DNA of 64,000 bases from Parus major (GCF_001522545.3 NC_031768.1:85676697-85740696), one strand, 5' to 3'; numbered from the stretch's first letter, positions 1-11,510 are shown. Numbers and translations are program-made. Notes: a model not told the origin generated them from the letters alone.

Positions 1-2635
1 ACTATTTTATTATACACAATTCCTGTAGTAGGTTGTTAAAAAAAACCACTAAGAGAGACAAAATTGAAGCACAGAATCAATTTTTATGCTTTCTCATTTG
101 AGGTGTTAAAAGAGGTGCACATTTTCCATTTATACTATGCTATTTGGAAATTGAGTATTAGATTAAATTTCTGTAAAACTTCAATTTTTAAAACTCATAT
201 AATAATGCATTAAAATAATATGTTCACAATAAATTCATATTTACATATTTGTATATAATTCATAAAATACATATTTATATATATAAATATATATATAAAA
301 TATGTGACTGGTTGAAGTTCACCAAAGAAAATTCATTAAACTCCCAATATTCAAGCCAAGTCAGTTCACCTAATTTTTACAGAAGGTACCTTTAAGGTTT
401 TGGAAAGCAATGTCACAACAGATTACAGAGATAGGATTGGTTCAAAGGTATCTGTAGATATTCCCATCTGATTATAACACACAAATTAAAACTTCCAAGT
501 CTTACTTGAACAGGTCTTAAGCACCCTCTTGCCTGTGTTTTGACCATAAAATATTGCACTCTGGACAAGCCATTGCAATGGGTGTCCTGTGCATATTTTC
601 AGGGACATAAATCTATTTCTTTAGAACAATCTTGAAATACATTGATCTTCAAGATATAGACACCTTAGGGATGTGCTAAGCCGAGTGAAATTTACAGTGT
701 AATCAACTTAATGCAATATGACCAAAAGTCTGTATTCTTCTTAATATTTGCTACAGCTGTAACTTGCTATTTTTAAATAGCAGATTAATGAAAATTTAAA
801 CACTACCAGAAGGAGAAATGAGAAATTTTAAAACTGTGATAAAACATTCACACACTATAGAATATATACAGAAAGGCAGCGTTCATTTTTCTCCCCAAGT
901 CAGGTAAGAGAATACTTCAAGTAAAATGTGAGTTTACAGACACATTACCCAAATCCATGAAATTGATTCAACTATTTTTTAAAATTTTTATAGTTATCAC
1001 CATCCTTCCTGTTCGGCATTGTTACGCATGGTACATGTATGCACACAGAGCCTAACTAAAAAAAAAATTAATCATATAACAGCTGTTGATACAAATATTC
1101 GTAGTTAGCAAATAATTAAAGATATAATGAAAAAAAACATTATTATTTTTCTATCTAAATTTGGTTCATCAATCTCATAGTGGTGAACTTGTAATCCTTT
1201 CAGAATTTGAGAGCTGCAGAGAAATTCTGTGAAGTGTGACAAATAATTTGAAAGGTGGATTGTACCCCAAAATCTTTAGAGGAATTAGGTCAGAAAAGGC
1301 AGAGGGATGACAGCCAACGTAACCTAGCCTGTCTCCTAGGCTTTATTTCATTTTTTATTAATACGCAGCTGCTACATAAACCTGCATTAAACCTTGAAGA
1401 TGTATTAAGTGATTACAAAACACATTTTAAAATGTGTTATTTATGTATTTCTTACTGTATGGTCCCATCATCCACAACCTGAACAGGAATGCAATGAGAT
1501 GATTTTAAAATGTACCAATTTTACAAGAACACCTCCTAATACGAATATCTCTCTCACTAAAACTGTGTAATAAACTTACTGTAATAATCATCACAGGCAT
1601 TTAATAATTTTCCTTCCTCTAACACTTTTTATTAGAAACTATTTAAAACTCTTCTCATTGCAAGATAATAACAGTAATAATGATAATGTCTAAAAATACA
1701 TGAGCGTAGATTTGCCAAAACTTCTTCAATCCGCATTTTTTGTCCCTTGCTAATGCTTCACACAACCAAGGCACTTCTTCACTGAACTTTGCATTAAAAC
1801 TTCCTCCTCCCTCCCCACCCCACGGAAAGGAACAATGGTCTGAGACACTTTATTCTCCACTGACGAGAACTATGGTCTCAGACACTTTATTTTGGGTGCT
1901 AACAGCTGTCTCAAGACCTCGAAACTGCCGAGCAAGGAAGAGGCATTTTCAGCTCCTCTTGGCAGCCAGTTCCCGCCTTCATCCTTCCCAACACCCAGCA
2001 TCTTTCCTGTGCTTTTAACCATGTCCCTCGATGGTTTATGGCTCCCGGGAGAGCTTCCAAACCAGTGGGAACTTCCCCAAGAGGCTCAGGCTGCAGTGCA
2101 GTGACACTGGGGACAAAGGTCCCGCTCGGGCTCGCTGCCACCAGCATCGCCCTTCCCCGAGCAAGGCCGAGACCCTGCACCCACAAAGAGCCCCCCGCCA
2201 CCCCCGGGCTGCAAAGCGAGGGATGCCCTGGCGTTGAAGCAGCAGCAACAACACAGAGCTGAAGGTGGGTTGCTTTTCTTTTTTTCTTTTGGGTCAGCAA
2301 TTTCTTTTACCCTCTAAAACCTCTCCTGGGCATGGCTTCTCCTTTCCCGGGGGACGCTCCTGGCGCTGTCCTGCTCCCTGTCCCTGCAGCCGGGGCTCCA
2401 CGCTCGCCCAGACCGCAGCAAACCCCCGGGCTCCGCTGGCACACGGTGATGAAAGACGGAACAGGAAAACTTGGCCTGACCACAGTCGGTGCCTCTTAAT
2501 GACGTGTCCAAACTTGCCTGCCCCCAGCTGTGCTCTCTCCTCTTTCCTCTCGCCTTATCTCAGTGCGGGGGGCTGACACACCTTTCCAGTTAAAAAGTTA
2601 TTCATTGAACCAGCTCTCCGAAGCTGCTAAGTTTC
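1..2635. other. AT-rich intergenic DNA with a GC-rich patch, no gene seen
   Basis: The first 1.7 kb is AT-rich, with a TA-rich low-complexity run near 265-302 and several short A-runs. From roughly 1,960 to 2,560 the composition changes to GC-rich with several CpG dinucleotides. Open frames there (up to 129 codons on the - strand) show no domain and fit GC-biased non-coding DNA. I see no splice-bounded exon or family I recognise. Confidence 0.5.
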
Positions 2636-2639
2636 AAAG

Positions 2640-3246
2640 TGTGATAAATGTGGCATTAGATAAAAATTCGTGAAGGAGAATAAAGAAATATATGTTATAT
2701 TTATAATAATGTAAAGATACAAAATGTGGTATGATCTAAAGATTCCTTCCCGAGTCAGGCAGTAACGATCTACGGCAACGCTTATCAGCCCGAAATAAAG
2801 AGCAGGACACAGGCAATCAAGCCAGACAATGAGAGTAGCCCGGTGGAGATATCCATCTGCTCCGCACCCAAACTGGACACTCCACCCTGGGAGATGCGAT
2901 CAGAAGACACTCAGAGCCATTCACATGTGAAAGGACCCTGCCCCGTCGACCATTGACTCAGCTGGACGGATCCGGAAAATCTATTCACCCACACATCTAG
3001 GCTCTTTGTTGGACTGTGCCCATCCCGGGTTTTGCCTCAGGATACAAAAATCCTTATAAAAACCCCGGACCGCAGTCCCTCCTTTGTGGATTTGGGAAAA
3101 TCTGTACCCCTGGGTGCAGACCCCTGTCCACCCGGCGCTGCGCTGATTTATTTATTGTGGTTTTTTCTCTCGTTGCTTATGATTGGAATTGTTTTATAAT
3201 AAATTGCTTTTTATATTAACCTTATTTTGCTATTGCGTTTATAACA
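2640..3246 (+). repeat. Solo LTR 1 (endogenous retrovirus)
   Basis: A 607-bp element begins TGTGATAAATG and ends GCGTTTATAACA. The ends form an imperfect inverted repeat with the TG...CA termini expected of LTRs. It is flanked by the 4-bp direct repeat AAAG (2636-2639 and 3247-3250), which reads as a target-site duplication. Inside, a TATA-like CTTATAAAAACC lies near 3,051 and an AATAAA-containing stretch near 3,197, as expected for U3-R-U5 order on the + strand. No internal retroviral sequence adjoins it, so it is a solo LTR left by recombination. The family name is not known to me. Confidence 0.75.
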
Positions 3247-3567
3247 AAAGGGATGGTAATGCTCCCTTGGCAGAAAAACATGATGATTCTTCCCAGGGTC
3301 TCAGCTGTTGCCTGTGGTGTACAGACCTTCCCTGAAGCACCTGAAGCTCAGCTCCGCGCAAAGCGTGGTGGCTCTGCCTTGTCTTTCCACGCTTGTCACG
3401 ACTTTGTCAAAGATGAAGTGCTCACAGATACAAAACACAACATGAGAGACTTCACTCACAAAGTGTCAGCAAAGCTTCATCACCTTCCCTACCAAACCCA
3501 GCAGGGTTTCCCCTCTGGTCTTGGAACAACGCTGCCTGAACACAGAGCGCCCAGCATCCGAGGGGGT

Positions 3568-4360
3568 TGTGATAAATGGAAATGATTCGTGCTAACTAAA
3601 TTGTAACTGTTTGGAAAGTTGTTATTATAAAGCAAGAAAGGGAATTAGTGTTATAAGGCAGATGAACCCCTTTACAGGTGTTACATGTTAAAAAGAGGAT
3701 ACAGGAATTAGTTTTAAGATAAGTAATGTCTCAAGAGAAAATCGACCTTGAAATGGACAAAGCTGGAATGAATTCAAGCATAGGGCCTGAAATTATAAAA
3801 TGTAAGACTAATTAGTGGAATATAATGCTTACTTGCATAACACAATGCTTAATACACACATGCAACCTGTAAGGGTATCCAGAGGACAACAAGGATGAGC
3901 ATAAGCCTTCACCCCAAGACCACCAAAACAAGACTGAAGACCCCCTAGCAACAAGTGAAGCATGTGCCGTGAAGTATAGGGATGTAGAATTTCAGAATTG
4001 AAAGTGGGAGGAAACTTACAGGAAACATAAATTAATATGTATAAGCATATAGTATATAAATTTAGTTTGAATTGCTTTGTTTTGTATGTGAGCTAGGGTG
4101 ACAAGCCCTCTCCATACCCCAGTCAGTTTTGCTTATGTTTTAATCATACTTAATTACTGGCAAATTACATACATAAATTGCATTCTTTTACTAAATTGTA
4201 TTCTTTTACACCAAATTGCTATTCAATTCAATAAATTGTATTATTTTCCTAAATTGTGTTCATCTATACCAAATTGCTATTCAATTCACTAAATTGTATT
4301 GATTTTCAATTAAACTGCTGTTAATTCAATACACCTAGCTGTCAAATTTCATTTATAACA
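3568..4360 (+). repeat. Solo LTR 2 with 5-bp target-site duplication
   Basis: A 793-bp element starts TGTGATAAATGGAAATG and ends TTTCATTTATAACA, so the termini are inverted repeats of each other. The 5-bp sequence GGGGT flanks both sides (3563-3567 and 4361-4365), a clean target-site duplication. Its first bases match those of the LTR at 2640, but the body differs. The 3' third holds a 58-bp tandem repeat (units beginning at 4211 and 4269, each opening with CCAAATTGCTATTCAATTCA). No retroviral coding sequence adjoins it directly. A 5-bp duplication is typical of ERVL-type integrases, but the family cannot be named from this sequence alone. Confidence 0.78.
4211..4326 (+). repeat. 58-bp tandem repeat inside solo LTR 2
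   Basis: Two units of about 58 bp (4211-4268 and 4269-4326) share CCAAATTGCTATTCAATTCA followed by a TAAATTGTATT stretch. A shorter, degenerate related piece (AAATTGCATTC...) lies just upstream at about 4175-4210. It sits wholly inside the LTR. Confidence 0.7.
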
Positions 4361-4904
4361 GGGGTCTTAGATTTACTTGTTGTCTATACTCCTCTTCCTA
4401 TTGTATTTTATTAAAACAGCTGTTCTTTAACTCCTGTCTTGTCTGGCCAGGCCTCTAAGATGCACACATCTTGGAATTAGATTTTGATTTGATCCTTGTG
4501 TGTCCCCATCAACTCAGAATACTCTATTCTGCTGATGAATATATGAACAAGAATGAAAAGGGGAGAAATCCATCTATTTTGAGATTTGTAAAAAACCAGG
4601 ACATTTGCATGATCCATTCCAGTGACTCTGCTCTGACAGCAATAGACTTGAAGTTTATGACATGGGATGAAGTCAAAACATGGGATAAGTACTTTCCTAA
4701 ACTGCAAAAGCTCTGCTCCCTGCAATGTGCCTGTCAACAGCTTTCTCCAATGATCTATGCAGTATGTGATGGGCTGACACTAATGCCTGTATCTCTTCTC
4801 CAGAAGCCATTTCCCATTCATCCCCTCTAGCTCCACAAACCATATGGCTTTTATCTGTGACCCCTGCAAGTTCAGACACACACACACTCTCATATTGTTA
4901 TGAA
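4361..4904. other. Interval between LTR 2 and the provirus, with an unassigned 119-codon open frame
   Basis: After the LTR 2 target-site duplication there is about 540 bp of unassigned sequence. A 119-codon open frame runs on the + strand at 4471-4830. I do not recognise it: there is no retroviral gag motif, zinc knuckle or other signature. It could be a displaced remnant of a retroviral leader or gag region, or chance. A short (CA)n stretch at about 4877-4888 ends the interval. Confidence 0.3.
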
Positions 4905-4906
4905 TA

Positions 4907-5103
4907 TTTTGATCAAATAATTGATTATATCAAAATAAAGGGTTAGCTATGATTACAAGTGGAAAATTGCGTAGTATAAGGTATAGAAATATCACTAGTC
5001 TATGTTTGGAATGTGTAATCTTACAAACCTCACCAAGAAGATACCTGGGCCCTTATGTTTTGGTCAAGAAGCTATGGAGGGCATCATGCTCACCAGTTAT
5101 GCT
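4907..5103 (+). repeat. Truncated 5' LTR of the decayed provirus
   Basis: This 197-bp block is repeated in the same orientation at 10952-11148, starting at the shared TTTTGATCAAATAA and ending at the shared CACCAGTTATGCT. By eye about four bases in five agree. The two blocks bracket pro-pol-env remnants, so they are read as the two LTRs. At 5103 similarity stops abruptly and protease-like sequence follows within a few bases. Thus the rest of the 5' LTR, the primer-binding site and all of gag are missing, most simply by one deletion. Confidence 0.65.
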
Positions 5104-5370
5104 AATGAAAAAGTTAATTTTAATCAGTATAGGAGCAACTTATTTGGTATTGAGTATGTGTAGAGAAAAACTTAGTTTGGAACCTGTAAACATTGTGGGT
5201 GCAAAAGGGAGGGAAGAGAACAGGCTTTTTTTTCTTTTTTTTTTTTGTTTTTTACAAGCATTACTATTTAAGTTATGAAAACAGTGGGAGGCACACCAAT
5301 GTGTATGTTCCGGAATTAATAATGCCCTTGTTGGAAAGAGATCTACTGGGAAAACTGGATGCTTAAATAA
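5104..5370 (+). pseudogene. Retroviral protease remnant (pro), inactive
   Basis: The + strand frame carries a gammaretrovirus-like aspartic protease core in which the active-site D-T-G-A is replaced by S-I-G-A (5126-5137), followed by a T-Y-x-V-L-type strand, so the catalytic aspartate is lost. After an indel the typical end of the protease domain, with a P-L-L-x-R-D-L-L-x-K-L motif, is readable at about 5308-5364 in another frame. A T/A-rich run near 5225-5255 probably marks a frameshift. Confident as a protease fossil; no product can be made. Confidence 0.65.
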
Positions 5371-5429
5371 CTTCCTGTGATGAAGAAATATAAATTCAAA
5401 TATCAGAATTAAAAGTTGTTGAGGCAAAG

Positions 5430-6740
5430 GTTTTTATGTTACAGGAATAAAAAAAGAGCTGGAAGAAATCCCAGAGGAGGTAGAAAATTAAGGCCATTGT
5501 TACATACAACTGAGATGCCTGAATGATCAAAGGTGGCCAAACCAGAAAGGATTACTTTCACACCTGAAGCCAAACTGGTAAAGCAAAAATATCATTTTAT
5601 GTGGGAGGCAAGTAAAGAGGTGGAAAAACATTTTGAAAAAATGCTAGAATATGGGTTATTGAAAGAGTGTAAATTAGAATATAACATTCTGGGATTACTA
5701 GTTATAGATTATTGCAAGGTTTAAGGGCTATTAATAAAAAGTACCTGATATTTATCTAGCAGTAGCTAGTCTGTACACACTCTTGACAGCACTGGAAGGG
5801 GAATATAAATGGTTTATGATGCTCGATCTTCAGGAGGTTTTCTCTGCAATACCTCTTGACACAGACAGTTATAAATTGTTTGCTTCTGAGTGGGGAAGTC
5901 CAAACACCAGGTGGAAGGTGCAGGTGATGTGGACTGTGCTCACAGTTTAAAAAAAAAAAAAAAAAAATTGGAAAGCTGGAAAAACAAATTCTGAACAGAA
6001 CTTTACTACAATGTGTGGATGATATTTTACCAGCAATCAAGACTGAAAGTAAGTGCCTCAGTGCTAGTGTAAGTCTGTTAAATTTCTTGGGGGTATTTGG
6101 ATACAGAGTGTAAAAGAAAATGGCACAAATAGACAAAAAGAAGTAATATATTTTAGTTTTGAGATCTCGCAGGGAAAAAGAAGCTTGGGAAGCAGCTGAA
6201 AAGAAGCCACTTGCCAGACTCCAGAGCCAAGGAATACAAGCCTTCTTAGGTACAGCCAGATGCTATCGGTTATGGATTGCCAGTTATGAGGTACTGGCAA
6301 AACCCTTGCACCATCCTCCACCAAAAATACTTGGTATAAACTCCTGAGAGTCTTTGAAGGGGTCTTTGAAGCCCTAAAGGGACCTTAATGCCAAGCCCTG
6401 CATTGGGCCTCGCACACTGAAACCAAACCATTTGAGTTATTTGTGCAGGAAAGGATGCACCTGGCACCAGGGATGCTGGTGCAGCATTTGGGTCATGAAA
6501 GTATCCTGTCCAAACAATTGGACAATGGAAGTGAAGATGGATACCTGAGAGAGGTGGCAGCTGCAGAGAAGCACAAAAGCTCCTGTGTGCCCCACATGGG
6601 CACAGCTGTCTTGGAACAAAAGGAGGACACTGGATGTTGCCAGCAGGATGTTGCAATACCAGGTTGCTCTATTGGAGCTGGACAATGTTGAGCTTAAGGT
6701 AAACACTGTTTTAAACCCAGCCGTGTTTCTCCAGGCTTTT
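5430..6740 (+). pseudogene. Reverse transcriptase remnant (pol), gammaretrovirus-like
   Basis: Fragments in shifting frames follow the order of a gammaretroviral reverse transcriptase. At 5533-5724 the fingers region has an L-L-E-Y-G-L-L-K-type motif. A palm segment interrupted by stops follows, and the catalytic Y-x-D-D box appears as C-V-D-D at 6012-6023. Next come a thumb/connection stretch (F-L-G-V-F-G-Y near 6083) and a connection-domain block with a K-P-F-E-L-F-V motif (near 6427). A run of about 26 A residues (5948-5967 and adjoining bases) breaks the palm frame. Multiple stops show it is dead. The comparison is by motif order, not by alignment. Confidence 0.75.
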
Positions 6741-6974
6741 TTAAAAAAAGCCCAGAGAGCTTTGGATCATGACTGCCTACTGAAAGGAATGAGAGGGAGG
6801 TGTTTTTACAAAAGAACTGTGGGCCTGCTTGTAGATAAAGCTAGATACTGATAGGTAAAAGAAGCAATGGGAGGAAGCATAAATTCCAGAGGAATTCCAC
6901 TAATTGACAGAGACTGTTGCTGACTCAAGGTCGTGCTAAATTCCTGAACTGAGAGAAAAGGAACGGAGATACAG

Positions 6975-7021
6975 AGGAAGGGGGCGGGGGAGGAGGGGGG
7001 GGGAGGGGGAGGAGGGGGGGT
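6975..7021 (+). repeat. G-run/purine tract inside pol
   Basis: A 47-bp almost pure G/A stretch with at least five runs of four or more G interrupts the provirus between the RT connection and RNase H remnants. It has no counterpart in retroviral pol and is probably a later simple-repeat expansion. The pattern is compatible with a G-quadruplex on the + strand. Confidence 0.7.
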
Positions 7022-7216
7022 GCGCATTAGAAGTGGGTCTGTACCTCTCAAGTACCTCAGCCAAAGAGGAAATAGAGAGGGAAAGAGGGAAATGAGACTG
7101 GGAAGTTAGGATAACAAGGAGGCTGTACCCTCTAGCAATTTGAGAGACCCCACGGGAAATGTTCCACGGTCCTTAGTATTATTTGAATAACGTTACAGGA
7201 CTCCTCTGTCTCCTTT

Positions 7217-7620
7217 TTGGACGTAAACCTCTGGCATCTTGAATTAATTTTCCTAACACTGGTAACCACTGAACAAGTGTGTTTTGGCAGACCTGATCTC
7301 AAGAGTGATCCCATCCCGGACCCAGAACTGGACCTGCACTCCAGTGTGAGCAGCGTGGTACAAAACAGAAAACAGGCAGCTGCTTATGCAGTAGGAACCT
7401 TGACTCAGGTAATAGAAGCCCAGGCTGTACCTTTTAACCCATCAGCACAAAAAGCAGAATTAGTGACCTTACACTGAGTGCTAGAAATCACCGAAGGAAA
7501 AAGGGTAAACATATGGACTGATTTAAAATATGGGTTTGGAGTAATACACTGTGAAACCACACGGAAAAAAGGGAACTGTTATTGGCATAGGGGGGTTCCT
7601 ATTAAATACAGAGGATAAAT
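7217..7620 (+). pseudogene. RNase H remnant (pol)
   Basis: The frame beginning at 7217 ends with a Q-K-A-E-L-V-T-L segment, matching the conserved glutamate motif of retroviral RNase H. It continues past a stop with a V-N-I-W-T-D-L-K-Y-G-F segment, matching the second catalytic aspartate motif. The expected first motif (T-D-G-S) is degraded to a stretch without the aspartate (about 7336-7353). The order and spacing fit gammaretroviral RNase H between RT and integrase. It is broken by at least one stop and is not functional. Confidence 0.65.
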
Positions 7621-7659
7621 TAGTCCACTGCTGCAGAGTGTGCAAAAGCTGAAAGAAGT

Positions 7660-8560
7660 GGCCGTGATGCCCTTGTAAAGCTCATCAGTTTGGAGGCTCC
7701 CCAGTTAATACAGGGTATCAATTCACTGACAAAATAGCTAGAGGTTGCTGAAAAGGGTATCTTTGCACTTATACCTAGCAAAAAGTTGAATGTCTGGGAA
7801 CAAAAACCAAATTATAGCAATCAGGATAGCCAATTAGCCCTATCATAAGAAGCTACAAAAAAATTTCAGCAAATGATTGGTAAACTTATGTGGGCAGGTA
7901 GCTGTACCTCCACAATTAATGTATAAGATAGATAACAGAACTAAAATGGAAAACACATTAGGAAAGAGAGAATATGGTAACTACTTTATAAAGGAATATA
8001 GTAAGCACAAAGATGGCAGAAATTAATAGATCAGTTGTTGAAAAACAAGTGATTTGTTTTGTAAAATAATCCCAAGGAGGGAGGAAGGCCACCTCCAGGG
8101 CTAGTAAAACACAGGAATTTACACGCAGATTATTGGCAAATTCATTTTGCAGAATTGCCCAGGCAAAATGGGGACTGGTATATTTTTGGTATTGGTTGAT
8201 ACTTTTTTTAGATGGCTAGAAGCTTCTCCATGTCATACCAACAAGACAGGAGAAGTCTCAAAGATTTTGCTGAAATTAATATTTAATAGCACTGAAACTA
8301 ATTTTTTCAAGTTTTAAAAGATACATCACAGATGTAGTAGGATCAGTAGGATTAGTAGGACTAGACTTGCCTGTACATCTTTTCTGAGCAGGAGATTTGG
8401 TGTGCATCAGAACCTGGAATTTTGGACCAGTCCAGGAGAAGTGGAAGGGACCAGATCAAGTTCTCCTGGTAACCCACACTGCACTCAAGGTGGAATGAAC
8501 ATTGGGTTCATCACACACTGGTAAAACCAGCAGCCACACATTAAATTCAGCAGAGACAAG
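7660..8560 (+). pseudogene. Integrase remnant (pol)
   Basis: A G-G-R-P-P-P-G segment (near 8077) precedes a W-Q-I-H-F-A-E segment at 8134-8154, the position where active integrases have W-x-x-D. The first catalytic aspartate is histidine here (8143-8145). Further downstream, W-x-G-P-x-Q-V-L-L and T-A-L-K-V-type motifs (about 8439-8494) mark the C-terminal DNA-binding domain. Stops and frameshifts occur throughout. It is assigned to the gammaretroviral group from these C-terminal motifs, and the element is immobile. Confidence 0.65.
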
Positions 8561-8599
8561 ACTGACTCTTGACAAGACATGGAGCTTATATATATATAT

Positions 8600-10400
8600 A
8601 TAAAAATCCTATTGTTTTAGGTATGTAATATTATTTTCTAGGGGGATACTATTTACTTGATTTAGATGAAGATGATAAATAATTGCATATTTATAATAAT
8701 AATAATAATAGAAACTATGTTTTTGACTTTTGGGAAGGGGGATGTGGTTTTAAAGATAGTGCAAAAATTTGGCAGGTTATAGAATGTAACTTCAATAATA
8801 TTTTGCCAATGCAAATATCGGCAGAAAATCCAGTTTTGTGGGGCTTTATTCATCAGTTTAACAAAAATTTGGAAACTAACGTTAGTGGGAGTCTGGGGCA
8901 AGGTAAAAACTGAACAACAGGAAGTATCAATAAGAGATGGAGATCCATTGAAATTGAAGTGTGATTTTACTCAGATTCCAAACTTTAATCCTGGTAAATT
9001 GAAAGTGAGCTGAGAAAAAGAGATATTAAAGAATTGTTATTAAAATTGAATGCATAGGTAAATGGCACATTGGCACACCTTATCATCCTGAAGGATGGCA
9101 GTCAGTAACTTGTTGAGTGAAGGTGATTTTCGTTGCCAGCCCATTGAAAACAAGGAACAAAGAGGCTCAAGATTTCACATAGCGTTACAAAGTCCAAAAC
9201 AAGAAGTGATTTGCAGGGAATACCAAACTTTAAAGCAGGGAATATTGTTGACTTGGAAAGAGACCAAGGAAATTTGATTTGCCAACTCAGTAATCTGGAA
9301 AGAAGTGCACTCACCCAGATCATGAAGAAAGGCAAAATGAGAATTAAAAGTCAAACAAAAATAGAGCAATTAATCCTCTTTCTGAGAAAAACTGCAGAGG
9401 AGAATTTGATGTTCGGATTAATCAAGGAGTTTGCCAATTTGCAGAAAGTATCACAGCTTACCACTTGTTTACCAGTACCAAGAGCAATAGGTGAGCCCAT
9501 TTCATGGGGAATTTTAACCATGAATTTGACTATTGAAGAACATAAAAATGAAACCACACATTGTAAACAGAAACCTGTAATTGCATGGAAGGAGCAGGTA
9601 GAGAAAATTAGGAAACAATGGAAGTCTCCTGGGAACAGAGATGATTTGAGAAATTTCCAAATTACATTTTCACCAAAATAGGTAGATTTCAGACAATAGG
9701 ATATGTTCTTATGATGAACAAATAAAGAAAAATGTGAGCCAAATGTTTATGGAATGGACATGTGGCAAAACTAATCAAACAAAAGAAAAGGAGGCATACT
9801 GGGACTCCATTTGGTCTATTATTTTTGCAATTTCAGTATATGACAAAGGCCCCTTGGTGTTTTACTTGGGATGGCTCAGTTTTTGCAAACTGGCCATTTC
9901 TGCAAGAAAGGGGATCCTGATATCATGTAAAGCAAAAGCCAGTGTCATGGTGGAAATGTGAGAGGATATATAATTGTAGTCCTGTTGATAAGGTAATTAA
10001 TATAGGCTATTCCTTCTTTAACTGCTGCTTTAAGTATGGATATTCTGAGGCCTCAGAAATAATCTCTAATTGACTGATAGGAGGGGAATCTAATTTAGCT
10101 GCAGTAGAGCTAAAGTTAGGAACCTTGGGCATTTAGTATGGGCAATGAGTGATGGGACTTGGACAACTCCTTTACCTTGAGATGGTAAAGTATAGCAAGT
10201 TTCATTAGGTATGCCAACTTTATGTCCCATTGGGAAGAAAGTTCCTTTTAGGGGAACGGTAGAAAACCTGCAGTCGGAACAGGTGCGAAAATCAAAAATG
10301 GATGAAAGATGGAATGAACCTTCATCTGGAGTGAAAGTTAGTTGGGCCTCAGAGTGCTTATTGACTCCTTTAGTAATATCCAGGAATAAAGAATGGATAT
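8600..10400 (+). pseudogene. Envelope surface-subunit (SU) remnant
   Basis: Between integrase and the transmembrane-subunit motif lie about 1.8 kb of degraded + strand frames. The longest is 156 codons at 9211-9681. It has a C-L-P-V-P-R type stretch followed by G-E-P-I-S-W-G and two N-glycosylation sequons (N-L-T, N-E-T), as in retroviral SU. A separate piece at about 8921-9008 reads like a beta-strand with cysteine (G-D-P-L-K-L-K-C-D-F). (TA)n at 8587-8602 and (AAT)n at 8694-8710 flank the start. The assignment rests on position and a few motifs. Confidence 0.5.
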
Positions 10401-10780
10401 CAACTCACAGGACACGTAGAAAGGCTGGCAAATGCAACCAGGAAAGGATTTACGGATTTAAGCATGCTGTTACAAGCAACCTCCAGGATGGCTTTATAAA
10501 ATGGAATGGCTTTAGATATGCTTCTGCTCAAAGAACATGGGGTTTGTGGATACTTTAAAGACAGAATGGATCCCTGCTGCATACACATTCTGAATGTGAC
10601 ACAAGATGTAGAGCATGACCTGGACTTACTAGAAAATGTAGAAGAAAATATTCATGAGCTTCTACATAAGACAATTGGATAGATAAAATTTTTAGTGGAT
10701 TAGGGTGGAATAAAAGTTCACTGGTAAAGTCACCGATTAACATAATTTTGTTAATAGTCTTCCCAGCAATTATGTTGATC
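10401..10780 (+). pseudogene. Envelope transmembrane-subunit (TM) remnant
   Basis: A frame at 10506-10590 contains the A-L-D-M-L-L-L-K-E-H-G-V-C block, matching the conserved ectodomain region of gammaretrovirus-type TM, followed by a C-C pair (10575-10580). The loop between the first cysteine and the C-C pair is nine residues rather than the usual six. The C-terminal helix continues to about 10,690. No intact fusion peptide or membrane anchor is readable and several stops interrupt the region. Confidence 0.6.
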
Positions 10781-10951
10781 TACTATTTTTTAAAGAAGCA
10801 AATTAGCAAGAAGACTGTAGGGAATTGGATGATTATCCTAGCAGTAGCTAGACAACCAGATGCAAAGGAATCACTTCCAAATCTCCCACCATTGTGTAGT
10901 GAATAAGATTTGGATGAAAACATTGAAATAATTTTCAAAATTTTCAAATTA

Positions 10952-11510
10952 TTTTGATCAAATAATCTATTAAATGATACTATAGGGTTAGCTATGATTA
11001 TAAGTAGAAAATTGCAAAGTGTAAAGTACAGAAATATCACGAGTCTTATGTTTGGAATATGCAACCTTAAAAACCTCACCAAGAAGTTACTGGACCCTTA
11101 TCTTTCAGTCAAGAAGCTATGGAGACCATCATGCTCACCAGTTATGCTGCTTGGAAACCCACTCCAACTTCCCACCTTGATTTTAACATTAAGGATTCCA
11201 ACCAGTAGCCCTCAGGAGAGACGACCAGTGATTGTTTTAGCCTAAGAATATTGATGAAATTATTAACAACTAAAACCAACCAATGCAAATGTTGTCTTTA
11301 AGAACATGCATAGTATGCATAGTATGTGAAATAACCCATGTATTGATGATTCAGCAGAAAAAGTATATTAAATGGATGGGTTTAGTTAGTTAAGTGGAAC
11401 ATGTTTACAGAGGAGCTATTCCCCATATTCCTGGTGCCTGAATAAAGAAGTGTCTGCTTATTCACATCAAACTGGTGTTGGATAAGTTTCTTTCGTCCCA
11501 TTTGGTGACA
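10952..11510 (+). repeat. 3' LTR of the decayed provirus
   Basis: The first 197 bp (to 11148) are a direct repeat of 4907-5103. It continues with a U3/R-like region containing a short ATGCATAGT tandem (about 11306-11328) and a polyadenylation signal AATAAA at 11441-11446, followed by a GT-rich stretch. The exact 3' end is unclear: a CCA terminus at 11,500 or an ACA terminus at 11,510 are both possible. No target-site duplication was matched because the 5' end is not certain. Confidence 0.6.

Noticed and set aside
1911..2300. 129-codon - strand frame
   Set aside because: GC-rich patch, no domain, no splice signals and overlapping frames on the other strand.
4211..4326. Regularly spaced repeats considered as CRISPR-like
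   Set aside because: Two tandem units within an LTR of an animal genome; not a CRISPR array.
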